A stretch of 64,000 nt of DNA from Tetmemena sp. SeJ-2015 (GCA_027382625.1 JAJKFJ010020688.1:1-64000), one strand, 5' to 3'; shown: positions 35,523-47,420, counted from the stretch's first letter. Made by a program: numbers and translations. Notes: generated from the sequence alone by a model not told the origin.

Positions 35523-38193
35523 TTATTCGATATTCAGAATCTGCCGAACACATATCAGTAAAATGAAGAAAAAAACTATATATATATATTCTTGTGAGTA
35601 CTTTCTGTTCTTGAACCAAATGGTGAACCAGCCTGCAAATGTAAAAAGTACAAACAGCACAGCCAACATCACATGAATCAAAGAGTCTCCGATATCGTAT
35701 CCGAAGCGATCTAGAATTTCCTTCTCTGTGATGGTTTTTAGAGGGTTGGGCTGGTAAAGATTGTTCCTTATCATAGACCTGAAGAAGCCCTCCACTGCGT
35801 ATCTGTTCGGAGATATGTACTGCAGCTGCTCTACGAAAGGAAGGTAGGTGCCATCATCATCACATTTCTATTAAAATTTAAAGGTAAAATTAATTGCCAG
35901 CGTTGTTGAGACCTCCAGCCGTGAGCATAAAGAGAAGCATGCAGAACTGGCCCACAGCTCTTGCAGAGGTGTCATTATCAAAGACCACTCCACAGAAGTA
36001 GCCAAGAGCGCAACCCACTAAGTTATGCTAAAGGGCAACTGCAAACCATAAGAAGAAGTTCTCTGCACTATCATCTATCCCTAGACCAAAGTAAACTATG
36101 AGCACGAGCAGAACAGGATAGATAATCTAAAGAGTGATACCAGATAAGATTCTCCCAAAGAAGTACACTCACACAATCATTTTTCAACCTTTCAAATGAT
36201 GAAGCTTTCATTTTTGAACTGTTGGAGAGTACATCTTATTCATGAGTTCTCTCTTGAAGACGGTACTTGCAGCGGCATTTGAATGATGACCACCATGAGA
36301 GAAGGGAACATGAGATTATTAGCCATCAGGAAAGATAGTCCAACCCAGTTTCCAAGACCTCTTAGTAAATAGGTCTATCTGCCTTCTTGATCTAAAACAT
36401 CGATGTCATACATGGCATTTAGATCTCCAGACTTATAATACAACGCAAGTGTGAGAAGTCCGATAAAGATAGCATTAAAAATTAATAGCTATGATGATTT
36501 AATCTTACTTATTTATTGCAAAATTAAAGACTGTGGCGCTCAAAGTTCTTGGATTTCTTAGTAGATAGGTAAGATTTCTTTTGTAAATTTCTGTAAACTA
36601 CCTCCAGCTGCTATTGCTAAATTGAAATAGAGGAAGGGGAAAACTATTCAATTATTCGGTTAATAACCTATCTTTTAGCTTGAATTTCTGAAAATCTAGC
36701 ATCGAAGCCCTCATATCTTTTAGCATAGGCATCGACTTATTTAGTAATAGCTGGAGCGATTGAGGCAAAATAAGTATCCTTCAATTCATTAAAGGTTAGG
36801 TTGAATCTCACTATTGCCTTAAAAAAGACTTAAGAAACTTAACCCAAAGATACTCAATATTAAAGAATAGTCTAGGGCTTGGGCCATTTTAATTACGAAC
36901 TCGCCTAGGTTTTTAAACTGAGGTACCATAATGTTAAGACTCTCGAGGTAGGGTTTGATTTCAGAAATAGGTCCCTGATAAAGTTAATAACCATCGTGTA
37001 AGAGAATGAGTCTGTCGAACATATTGAAAATTTCACTAGATGGCTAGTGAATGGTGGCTATTATTGTCTTACCAGTCTAGGCTTCCTTTTTCAAAATTTT
37101 GACAATCTTCTCAGCTGTAGTGCTGTCGAGTCCACTGGTTGGCTCATCTAGCAAAACTAAACTTGGATCTGTGATGAGCTCATATCCGATGGAAGTTCGC
37201 TTCCTCTCTCCACCTGAGAGTCCCTTTAGCATTACACCTCCGATTTTTGTATCTGCGCAACCTTAAACTTTGACACTATTTCATAAACATTAAGAGAAAC
37301 TGAACTTTAGGTTTAGAGACCAAGTCTGGTAATGACTTGTTCAACCTTTACCAAGATATTGTAGTCATCCAATTCATAAAAATGGAGAAGAAAGAATTGT
37401 GTCTGACTTTAATCCTAATACGCATATTTTTCCTAAATGTGGTTCTCAACTTAGCGGCAAAAACAAAAGACTCTCTCGCAGACATAGTCTCTATAAGCAC
37501 ATCATCTTGCTAAATAAAGGCACCAATCTTTCCAAAGTCCTCAACATTGCAAAGTCTGTTGTTGCATCTCACTTCACCTTCTTAAATTGCTCCAGGCGAG
37601 AGTGCAAGTCTTTGGGCGAGAACGTTCAGTAGAGAAGTTTTGCCTGAACCACTTGCACCCATAATTGCCACCATCTCCTTTGGCTTTGCATATCCACTGA
37701 TAAATGTGTTTATACCGTAGTCATAGAGAATATTTATCAGCTAAGTTTATCAGTGAGGATCCTCTTGTATCTTTTGTTTGCATATTGTTTAATATTAGTT
37801 GGACTTAACGGTTAATTAAACTCAACAAATTCAACTAAACTTATAAAACCATAGTTGTATGTAAAGTTTAGAATCTCTAGTGGTTTGGAATCCATTTTCC
37901 ATTCCTTGAGTGGTTGAAACCTTCATGGCCCTTTTATCTGTTCTAGTAAGGGGGACACAGAAATCCAGATCCTTCCACGTCATCAACACTCTGTCATTCC
38001 TTCTTACAAACTATACAAATCAGCTACTGTTCAACACAAATCAACATTCATTTCTTCAAGTCTTCATTGAGGTGGAGAAACTTACAGATGAGCTAGAGCG
38101 GGAGATGAGCTTTTGATTTTCGAGTAGAAGGTCCTTAGGGGTAATGTTGATGAGGTTCTCCTCAAGAATCTCATTATTATGGTCGAATTGCAT
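35523..38193 (-). CDS. ABCG-type half transporter, copy 2
   Basis: Start [19 protein letters not shown] at 38193. Same domain order as copy 1: [19 protein letters not shown] with Walker A intact, [16 protein letters not shown] signature intact, [13 protein letters not shown]alker B, then membrane domain with [55 protein letters not shown] and a final hydrophobic segment ending KNRKY. Introns: GT-AG after the N-terminal Ser run near 38083. IESs at 35850, 36167, 37263; further breaks near 37400, 37720, 36500, 36640. The C-terminus is uncertain because no TGA follows KNRKY directly. Unlike copy 1, no homopolymer breaks in the ATPase motifs. Confidence 0.88.
35850..35895 (-). other. IES in ABC gene 2, 46 bp, pointer GGC
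   Basis: Plus-strand GCC at 35850 and 35896. Removal gives [16 protein letters not shown] and deletes three TGA codons. It sits ~7 nt from the IES in the paralogue. Confidence 0.85.
36167..36217 (-). other. IES in ABC gene 2, 51 bp, pointer AGT
   Basis: Removal gives [14 protein letters not shown]. Copy 1 has no interruption here (MYTPTTYFFGRI continuous). Confidence 0.82.
37263..37312 (-). other. IES in ABC gene 2, 50 bp, pointer TAA
   Basis: Removal gives [15 protein letters not shown]. Same codon position as 33980-34014 of copy 1, but different sequence and pointer. Confidence 0.8.
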
Positions 38194-38429
38194 TCTACTA
38201 ATTCACTTATAAATATTATTAAATATTAAATGGCTAATTATAGCGGATATTGAATCGGAGTGCTACAACTGGTTCTGGACTGATCAATGCAATCCTGATC
38301 TCATTTAAAACCAAATCGTATTTTTACAACCACCCTTCCCAAAATATTTCATCATCATAAAAATAAACGGATTATGATAAATAGAAAAGTCTTTTAATAT
38401 AGATACTTCCAAATTATTTTTACCTGTTT

Positions 38430-39609
38430 AAGTAAGAGAGCATGACTCTTGAGATTATACAAAAGCCCTAAACTGTAGAGTACTGCTTGTAATACTTAAC
38501 TTGGTGTGAGTTATAAGCCCGTAGACCAGCGACTAAATTTGTGGCACCCAATACTCCGTCTATCAAAAGCAAAGCGTTCACACAGCTCTGCAAACTTTCA
38601 GCACTCCCAGATTTGTAAAACTGATTCAACTATATCACTTACAATTAAATACTTTTCAAAAACGTAATATATGCTTACATGAACAAGCGCTTAACTCTTA
38701 TTAGAGATTGTCAGGATCATTATGAAAAGACAGAGGAAGAATTGAAGAATCACGATTAAGAAGAAGGTTTTTCTATTGCTGAAGTAATCTCCCATCATCT
38801 AAGAATAAATAAGTCGGCATAAAAGATAAGGCAGTGTTTTTCTTACATCTTCTGTAAAGTCAGGCGTAAATTCAAAGTTATCGAGAATAAATTACAACTC
38901 ATCATCCATAATCGAAAGTCGCTCATCCATTTACTGTGGATTAGATTTACCTCCCTCATCTTTCTTCTTTATCTCCATGAATGAGTCTTCTTCATCAGGG
39001 TATTTGACTATATAGAAAAGATGAGTAGATAGATATGCTCCTACCATATTGATAGGTGCCATCTGGTGCTTAGACAACCATCCTTTTTATACCAATGAGT
39101 GACTAGAGAGACATAGTGCTCCTCTCAATCAAATTGCTCGAAGTTTAACTCATCCTTATCTGATTCTGAAGAGAGCCATTAAATCCAGATGTTGCCTCAT
39201 CTTTCTTCAATTTTTCAGCTTTGCACTTTGGCGTTTATTGATACTACTACTACTTCTAGAGATCTTGAAATTAGAGGTTATGATCGAATCCTTTGAATGC
39301 TAGTTTTGAGAAGTCGTACTCAGTCTACCGCTGATTATAGTTCCCTGAGTATTTTCCAGTTTGATAATCCTAGCTTTAGAGACTGCTGTCGTCAGAATAT
39401 CTGTTGGAGGTGTTGAAGCTATCTACCTCAATGTTTCTAAAGGGGATGGTATCTGCTGAGAAATGGTTCTTTTGAGAGATCTCACGCAATTGGCCAAAAT
39501 TATTTAGGCTTTCAGTGTCTGAGGACTCGAAACGCAAGTTATCATCATCCTCTTATAAGGACCCATAGTTTGCGGCTCTATTTTTGTATGCCTGTTTACT
39601 CTTCCACAT
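38430..39609 (-). CDS. Multi-pass membrane protein, unknown
   Basis: Start MWKSKQAYKNRAANYGSL at 39609. A polar, Ser/Gln/Asp-rich N-terminal half with TAG/TAA glutamine runs is followed by HYVSLVTHWYKKDGTYQYV, KYPDEEDSFMEIKKKDEGG, an acidic segment and a hydrophobic helix (FFLIVILQFFLCLFIMILTI). After a further break come NALLLIDGVLGATNLVAGL and YYKQYSTVQGFCIISRVML. Two very short IESs and a 37-nt intron are placed; additional breaks lie near 39190, 38830 and 38660. The end is not fixed: the frame stays open to the ABC gene 2 start. No family recognised. Confidence 0.6.
39008..39044 (-). other. GT-AG intron, 37 nt
   Basis: Starts GTAGGAGC, ends TCTATATAG. Joins GTYQY to VKYPDEED. Very short. 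Confidence 0.7.
39059..39077 (-). other. IES, 19 bp, pointer GATGG
   Basis: Plus-strand CCATC at 39059 and 39078. Removal joins WYKKD to GTYQY in frame. Confidence 0.65.
39117..39134 (-). other. IES, 18 bp, pointer GAGCA
   Basis: Plus-strand TGCTC at 39117 and 39135. Removal deletes an in-frame TGA and joins DELNFE to HYVSLV. Confidence 0.65.
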
Positions 39610-40479
39610 TAATTTACTTTTTATTAAAACTCAAATAAAATATTGTCATTTAATTCTATTGAAATTCTTAAGGAATATAATTTTGCTTGATATAGAGACA
39701 AAGAAACTACAAATGCTAAGATTCCTTTAATTTAGTAAATAATTTTTAATATTGAGCAGTTATTTTTACATACGCAAAATGTGTTTTAAAAAAACTATTG
39801 TTTTAAGCTTAATATAATAATTTAAGTTAAAATAATTTTTTTTCACAATGCTGCATCCTGATCCCACTCTCTATAAAATTTAATCTCTAGTTTTTATTTC
39901 CTCATTTTTTAAATAAATTAGTAGGTTTACGGTACTTATTGAACTAAACTCAATATTTTTAGATATTCTGATGACTTGCTAATTTAAGATAAATAGACAC
40001 TTAGTTTCTATTTATTTGCAGATTTAGCAGTAATGAAATAAGGTTTAGATAAGAGACAGAAACAACAAAACTTTGGGAGTTAGAGTTTTTTATCCAATGA
40101 GTTTAACAACGAATAAACCCAATAATCAAAGAAAATATTTATATAAAATATTAAAATCCAATAATCTCTTATGCCATCATCTTAATTCAGTTAAGAAGAT
40201 ATTTTAATGAGAGCCTCATAAGTTATTAAATTATTTGCATGTTTATATTTTATTAAATTGGTTTAACTGTCTGGTCAAATATAAGGCTAAAAATAAGGCA
40301 ACCCAAAGAATGAATCACTTAGCATAGAGAGCCATCATATAGCCTTATCTAGAGATGGGAAAAATACTGGCAGGAATTAATTCATAGAAGGCTTGAATGA
40401 TCTGACCACCCCCATGAGTAAAGGAGCTTAACTATTATAAAACAATTATCTACTTATAATTAAAGGAGCTGGTTAAAGA
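39610..40479. other. AT-rich intergenic DNA
   Basis: Divergent spacer between minus membrane-protein gene and plus coiled-coil gene. No frame or RNA gene seen. Confidence 0.5.
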
Positions 40480-42630
40480 ATGACGAATAATTCCACAAAC
40501 AGTCACTAGGCACAAATAGAGTAGCAGCTCTAGTCAAAAGTAAAATTCACCTCAGTTTCAAAGAAGAAAGTAAGCACCACGAGAATGAAACCAAGTAGTA
40601 GTACTTCTAACTAAGGTGAGCCTTTCGCAAAAGCTGAATCATTAGCAAATTCTAACACCAAAAGCAACTAATTCATCGTGCTATAATAGCAGGAACAACA
40701 ATATCTCTCAGATTATTCTAGCTTCCCACTATCAGTTACTCAGCACTCGCAGCAAGAGTAAGTTGAAAGGAGTCAATAACAACTTAAGGATAATAATACT
40801 TAGAGAAGCGATACAATTTACAGCAAAAAGAGTAGTAAAGTGGAACCTCAAGGCATTTATTAATCAAGGCAAGTGCCTTTGACGAGTAAGAGCACAAAGA
40901 TCTCAAGCATGAGTAATAGCAAAAGAGAATCAACTATAAGACAGAGGTAGAGCTAGTCACCTTTAAAAAGCATGGAACAGAAAAAGCATCTTATGTTCAC
41001 CTATAACTATAATCCCCTTGCTAATGATCCTATTTCAGTTGACTCTAGTTAATTAAAATGAGAAAAATTAACTTTATCTAAACTCAATTATTTCCTTTGT
41101 CGATAATTTTGGATGAAAAGTTTATATTGACTCTAGCAAGAATCTTTCAAGAGTGGCTCGGAAAAGTATGAACACCGTTCTTGCTCAAAACTATGTAATT
41201 TTTCTTCTAAGGGCGGAAACGAATCCTCAAATGAAAAGAGAAGCCCCTTACTGAAAAAGAACAATAAATTATCATTGACTTCTAACTCATCAACAAATTT
41301 TCAGCAATCTCAGCAACTAAGCTAGGCTCCATACTTTGTGATAAATAACAACTGCACATCGATAGGTGGTGGCTTAAACGAAAGCGAGAGTGATATAGGG
41401 GAGGGATGTCGCTATTCCAATACAAGTAGGACTGTTTTTAACATCAACAGTATCGTCTCTCCTGTGTAGACCAAGCAAGAGAACTCAATAAAGAGTCTTT
41501 AACTTGAATGGAAAATGAAAGAGATCTTTGAGAAAAGAATTGTGGCTTTGGAATAGAGTCAATAGACGTTGAGTGAGCAAAATCTGAGTCTAAAACTCGT
41601 TATCCAAAATTAATACAAAATTACGAGCAAGCTGTTTAATTTTATTAAGTTTATAATGAGTAAACGAGCCCAGTATTCATATTATGAGAAATTATCAATG
41701 CATTTTAAAATGCTCTATTTAATTGCATTTTAATATTCTATCCCTTTATTCAAGGATTAATAAAGTTTTATCTTAAAATTTTCAACTATACCTGATTAAC
41801 GATAAGTTAATAAGAATGAAGAAAAAATACCTTTTTTTCTCAAAACGTTTGAAAGCCTTTTTTAAAGATAGCCAATTAATTTTTTATTTCTTATTTTAAT
41901 AAAATAAGAGCAATTGTTTAAGAAATTAGAAAGAAGGCTTTTAGAATTTGAAAAGGAGCAAGTAGACTTAAAAGACCAAATTAAGATGCAATAAACTGTC
42001 ATTCAAGGTCTCATATAAAATAGAGATTAAATAAACTTTGAGAAACTTACTCAAAATTAAAAGCAACCCAAAGTAAACTTCGACATTTCTACTAAATTTT
42101 AGTCATCAGCTACTCCACTTTTCGACGAGTTTAATCTTGATTCTAATTTTACTGCTAGCAAAAGAGAATATTTCTATAACGACCCCTCCATCAATAAAAG
42201 TATTTTACTTTAAATTAAAGTTTGAAGAAAGAAAAATATTGCCTTCATAATTTTAATTGACTGTGTTTTCTTTATCATACTCTATTCTATATCTTTAATT
42301 GATTTGATCAAAGCAACTGTAGTAATGCAGTCTGAGAATTTTGACACTGTTAATTTTTAGACAGTGAAAACAAATATCAACTCCTCTCAGCAGAACATTC
42401 AATAGATTTATCACCAATAGAAGATGAGTAGAGAGTAGTCTGCTTAGATGGATCAACTTAGAGATAAATCTAAAGCGTCTAAGAAGATCAGATTAAGGAG
42501 TGAGAGTCTCAGCTCTTCTGATGATATATCACTTGACCATATTATTGTAGAACTAGGAAAGTTTGATATTTAAAGAGAGCTAAGTTATTTTAATGAATAA
42601 CGAATCTCCTTCTGTGAAGAATCTGGGTGA
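40480..42630 (+). CDS. Ser/Gln-rich coiled-coil protein with one membrane segment
   Basis: Start MTNNSTNSHQAQIEQQ at 40480. The first ~200 residues are low-complexity S/Q/N/K. After a 88-bp IES follows another polar region, then a coil (WKMKEIFEKRIVALEQSQQT). After a 282-bp IES the coil continues (SKLFKKLERRLLEFEKEQV), then a polar stretch, one hydrophobic helix (IAFIILIDCVFFIILYSISL) and a charged tail ending CEESG before TGA at 42628. Another TGA (near 42228) before the hydrophobic helix and a one-base frame change after the first IES are unexplained. Its 3' end overlaps the start of the next gene. Function unknown. Confidence 0.65.
41039..41126 (+). other. IES, 88 bp, pointer TTGACTCTAG (10 bp)
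   Basis: Perfect 10-bp repeat at 41039 and 41127, one of the longest pointers here. The insert is AT-rich with TGA codons. Confidence 0.8.
41633..41914 (+). other. IES, 282 bp, pointer TGTTTAA
   Basis: Repeat at 41633 and 41915. Removal joins KITSKLF to KKLERRLLEF in frame across otherwise non-coding AT-rich DNA. Confidence 0.85.
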
Positions 42631-44283
42631 TTAAAATCCCAAGCTTTTGAATTTCTTGAAGGAGCCACTTCAACTCAAGTTTCCAGGTTCTCATGACAGC
42701 TCCGAGATCACTATCTTTAAAATTTTTAAAACCCATTTTTTCAAAATTAATTGCTTATCGATGAAATAGAAGCCCGCTCTAAGTAGATGCAAGAAGCTTT
42801 TGGATCTAAACATAGCACGATAATTGAGTAGCAGAATGAATTATTCAAGAACTAGACAAACTATGAAGTTGATGATGAAGTGAGCGAGATCAATTAGGAA
42901 GATATTGAGGAGAAAGCGGATTGCGAAAAATTCAGAGGCCACTCAAGAACTGCAACTCAAAATTTTAACAAGCGCCCTGTTCTCTATGATTACGAGGCAG
43001 GGAAAAGAGAAATCGAAGTAGCTGCAGACGAGGAATTGCAGGAAACTCAAAAGATCAAGGCTATATAGGTGGGAGGAAAAAATCATCACAACCATCTCTC
43101 CAACTATTCGTCTGCATTGTCAAATAAAAATTAGTTTTCAACTCCTAATTAAAAGCCTAAGATATCTGCTCTCTAAACTTAACGACTGATGAGCTATAGA
43201 GATTTAATTCTTAGTTTTAAATTTAATTGCACTTCTCTTTTCAAAATAGATATCATTCTCCAGAAAGGTAGTAAGTGCTAATGCTCAACCTCTTATAATT
43301 TGTAAAGGAGTCCACGCCCATCTATCTCCTCTTAGCTGCCTCTTTCAAGTTCCAAAAACTCTCAATAGCCAGCTTCAAAGCATCATCTTAGCTAATCTTC
43401 CAAAATTAAGATAAATGAAACTATAACTCTGTCTCAAAAAACCACTGAGAATAATCATCTAAGTGAGAAATGTGGTCCTTATTGCAAGAATTTAACTCCG
43501 AGAGAGCAAAGATTTATCATCAAGCAGATAATGAGAAGGCAAGCTGAGGCTAATCAAATAACTGAGAAGAGTCTACGCTATGTGAATTAGTCTAACTTCG
43601 GTCACGTGGGGGAGAAAAAGTACTTGATCAGTTCGCAGTGGTGGCGCAAATGGTGTGACTTCGCCAATTTTGGAGAATCCATGGATCAGCCAATGCCAAT
43701 TATTCTAGATATCTCTTAATTTATATTATGGGGACAGATAGCAGTATGAATATGGGTTTTGAAAATTAAGGAGCAGATGCTTAAAGGTTTAGTAAATTAC
43801 TTTTTGCGTTTATCTTCATTCATATTCCCTCTATTTGAGTTTATGGTTGCAGATAACAACCAGAGAGATTTTACCCAATATGGTTCTACTAATGTCTACG
43901 ACAAGCCAGGTATAATAGTCAATAAGGATCTTATATCTATTATTTATTTTATTATCTTCTGCGGGATGGTAGAAATAACTACCTCAAGGAAAGTCTGATT
44001 GAGCACTATGACTACGAAGCAGTCTCTCATCAGGTGTGGATACATCTCTACAGCTTATATAAGTTATTATATATATACACAGTTTATATTTAGCTGGTAC
44101 TCAGCAGACTGGTGCATCTCTCGAGAAATAAAAAAGGACAAGTTTAACGAGACCAAGATCTATTTAAACTTGTATCCTGAAGATAGTTTGGATGATAGTG
44201 AGATGGACAACTCAAACCAAGACTATCTTAAATTCGATAGTGATGATCCTATTCTAGGAAAGCTTTTTAATCAGAAAAATTGA
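42593..44283 (+). CDS. DUSP-domain protein (ubiquitin-specific-protease N-terminal type)
   Basis: Start MNNESPSVKNLGDQNPKL at 42593, overlapping the previous gene by 38 bp in another frame. An acidic/helical N-terminus is followed by low-complexity Ser-rich sequence. Then comes a DUSP-like domain: YLISSQWWRKWCDFANFG, KPGIIVNKD, DGRNNYLKESLIEHYDYEA, HQVWIHLYSWY, and after it ISREIKKD and KIYLNLYPEDSL. In USP4/11/15 the same pieces precede the catalytic domain. Here the gene ends at TGA 44281-44283 with no peptidase Cys or His boxes, so it is probably a regulatory or adaptor protein. IESs at 42712, 43926, 44052; another break between 43700 and 43845. Confidence 0.75.
42712..42755 (+). other. 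IES, 44 bp, pointer TATC
   Basis: Removal joins SSEITI to DEIEARSKQMQ in frame. AT-rich insert. Confidence 0.75.
43926..43963 (+). other. IES, 38 bp, pointer GGAT
   Basis: Removal gives IIVNKDGRNNYLKE, continuing the DUSP domain. Very AT-rich insert. Confidence 0.65.
44052..44091 (+). other. IES, 40 bp, pointer AGC
   Basis: Removal gives WIHLYSWYSADW, as expected for the end of a DUSP domain. Insert is nearly all A/T. Confidence 0.82.
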
Positions 44284-44800
44284 CAGGAAAATTTTACAAT
44301 TAGGGTTTTTTGCTTTATTTTATAGATTTCAAATACTACATTTCTAAACAATCATATCAGTTTTGAACAATTTTGCTCATTAATTTATGCTTAAAATATT
44401 TTTAAAAAATATAATTTAATTTATAATTAAAATATCATAATCTTTTAGACTTAGATGAATATATGAGAAATACTTTAGAAAAAATCTGCACATCCGATCT
44501 ACATATTTGTTTCTCTGATCAAAGGAAAGCAAAAACAATTCAGGTAACTATATTAGGAAATTTAAAATTTTGAAATTAAGATATTCTTATTTTATCCATT
44601 ATCATTATCCCGATCCTGTATTCATAGCCATCCTATCGTTGATCTTGAATGTGGATAATTTTAGTGAAAAGACAAATAATTATTTCTCTCCTAAATTAAA
44701 AGCAATCTATTCTGAAACTGCTAGTAAAAAGAGATATAAAAGCCAGTATTAACAATCAAGTTATAATATTTAATTAGTTCATCACCAAATCAACATACAG

Positions 44801-44983
44801 ATGGGAGCAGCACCTTCAAACTTGGCAAAAATTAGAGCTTCAAACCCTAACTCAAGACCAGATGCCATCTTATCCGGAGGCAAGCATGTCAAGAGGACCG
44901 AAAACGATGAGCTGATATAAGAGTTCAAGACTTACACTGAAGTCTGCTAAGATGACTCAAGACAACAAGTTTGTTTGGCTTGA
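44801..44983 (+). CDS. Small MGAAPSN protein 1, predicted N-myristoylated
   Basis: Open frame of 60 codons from ATG to TGA with two internal TAA codons read as Gln. Begins MGAAPSNLAKIRASNP; Gly2 with Ser6 fits the N-myristoylation consensus. C-terminal half EFKTYTEVCQDDSRQQVCLA is conserved with two further copies at 47421 and 49735. The ~40 bp before ATG (AATCATCACC-like, ...CAGATGGGAGCAGCACC) and the ~230 bp upstream are also similar in all three. No known family recognised. A membrane-tethered peptide is the simplest guess. Confidence 0.65.
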
Positions 44984-46850
44984 GATTAGACAGATATGCA
45001 ATCTACTTAGGTTTCAGCCTTAGTTTAAACACTTATCTTGACATGATGTTTTATAAAACTGCCCTTAAATTCCTTCTATGATTAATTGCTAAATCCTAAA
45101 TCACATATTTAACAGTCTCTCTTTCTCTCTCAAATTAAAATGCTTATGTCTCTTGTCTCTTACTTCCTTTCTCTCTTTTAGACTCTGAGTTTATTAGTCT
45201 CTATTTTTTCTAGTCTTACTTTTCTCACTAATATTCTACCTTTTAATCTCAAGGACAAACATATAATAAGTTAAAGGATTTCACCAAATAAGTTCCCACT
45301 TTTCATAACTAATTAAACTAAATTTGATATTAAGCATTATTAATATTTATACTTTAGACTCGACATCAGAATTTACATTTAGATGGATTTTCATGCACTT
45401 CACACCAAAAACATTATAAATTATTGACAAGTGAGTTGAAATGAAACAGTTTGAAAAATTCATTGAGCAAAACTATTTGGAAACTCAAATTATTTCCAAA
45501 ATTATTTGATAACTAAAAATATTTCTTTTGCTTATTATTTCTAAATCACACTCTCTATTGAAACCTCAAGTCTCTTAATTTAATAAGTTTATTTGGGATC
45601 AGAGTTAAAAGATAGTTAGTAATTTATATTTTGAGACTTATTGAGGTTAGGTGATATCAAGAATATATCTTTTTTAAATAAAAAAATATTAATAATTAAA
45701 ATAAATAATTTCGCATGTATAAATCCTATTATAGCTGAGAATAAATTTTATAAACAAAGTTGCAGTTTTTTGAAGATCTCAACTCTAGTTTTAAATTAAT
45801 CAAAAGATCATACAGATTGAACTTTTTATATATACTTTGAGAAGGCTGTAGTTGCTTTTTAGGTGACATAAGTTAACTAAAACCCTTTTATGTTCTAAAA
45901 GAGGGCTAAAGAGAATTAACCTTGATATACTACACTATCTTTACATTATAAGATTAATATAATTAATTAATCGAAGGGTGATTTTCATAATTTACGTATT
46001 AGATATATTGGGAAATAAAATTTGTTCATAGTAATTTATGGAATCACAAGAATCTTCCTTGAAACTAATTTTTAAAAATTTATTTTTCTTATCTATTTAT
46101 TCAATTCTTTGATAACCCCTTCTTCACCAAGTTTATTTATTCGTTAAATTATATAAATCTTGCCAATACGAATGAAGAGGAAATATGTGGACGCTCTACG
46201 CATGAAACTAATTTTAGCAAATACTCTGATTGTCTTCCCAATTAAAAATCTAAAATCAAATGTTAAATAATTTTAGACATTACCATTTTTGCCCAGGCGT
46301 CTTGAGAAAAAAAGTATAGCTAGATTGCCTATACTAGAGTACTTAAAATAATTAAAGCAGAGGCCTATATTATCTATTTATGGCAGTCTCTGCCTCTCAT
46401 TGATATCTTCATTTTTATAATTAATTACTAAAATGACAATCTGTCTTCTGTAAATAAAATCAAACCTCGATTACTTAATCAAATTAATCCTACTATATTA
46501 AGAACAATATTATTTTTTAATTTTAATTTTCAACTATAATCAATCTTTGCCCCCCTGATTATATGCCTAATGATTGAAGAGTGAAGTCTTATTATATAAA
46601 ACATAAGAATGTTTTTAAAACTCATTAAATTGTTTTAGCTAATAAAAAATTTACTGTTCCTCTCTTGATTATGTTGAAATCTGAAACACTCTAAAAGAGC
46701 ACCAATGATATACATACCACTAATTTAATTTAATTGATACCTAAAAGAAAATAGAGCGAGTTAAATTGTGATTTGAAAAATAAATTATAGTTTTAAAAAA
46801 TGTTAAAGAAATTAATTTAGCATATTATTTGCAGGTTTTTGGTAATTAAA
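44984..46850. other. AT-rich spacer, no gene
   Basis: Pyrimidine-rich patch at 45110-45250, otherwise AT-rich. I see no protein-coding character on either strand. Confidence 0.5.
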
Positions 46851-47105
46851 GGAGTAAAATTAGTGGACAGGTGCATATCTAGAGAAATCAGAAAGGGATA
46901 GTTTTATGAGACCAAGATCTATTTGGAATTGCACTCTGAAGATAGTTTGGATGAAGGCGAGATGATCAAGACTATCTTAAAATCGATAAAAAAATTATCA
47001 GTTTTGAAGGAATCTATTCAATTAGGAGAATTTTACAATAAAATTTTACAAACGGCAGTAAATTTATTAATCTTAAATTTAGTAACAGACTTTACTATTT
47101 CTTGA
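46851..47105 (+). pseudogene. Broken duplicate of the DUSP gene 3' end
   Basis: 46880-46975 matches 44110-44225: both encode ETKIYL or TKIYLELHSEDSLDEGEM. Upstream the frame is shifted and the domain is absent. It travels with the second MGAAPSN gene, showing that the duplicated unit spans the end of the DUSP gene plus the small gene. Confidence 0.7.
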
Positions 47106-47420
47106 TTTGTCACATAAAAAAAGAATTTAATAAAATACCGTGAAGATAAGTTGGAAGATAAATGAATATTCTCAAGATCTCATTGTTTTGATCTTAGATG
47201 AATCTTTTTCATGAATTATTTGATAATAAATTTTAAATTTTTTTTAAAGAATTTTATTAAGCTCATTGGTATATAATTTTAGTGAAAGAGTGAAACTAAT
47301 AATTTCTAATAGTGTATTAAGCAATCTATTCGGTAATTGCTAGTAGAAAGCGATATTTAAGCCAGGCTTAACAATCAATTTATAATATTAAATTACATCA
47401 ACATCACAACCAACCTACAG

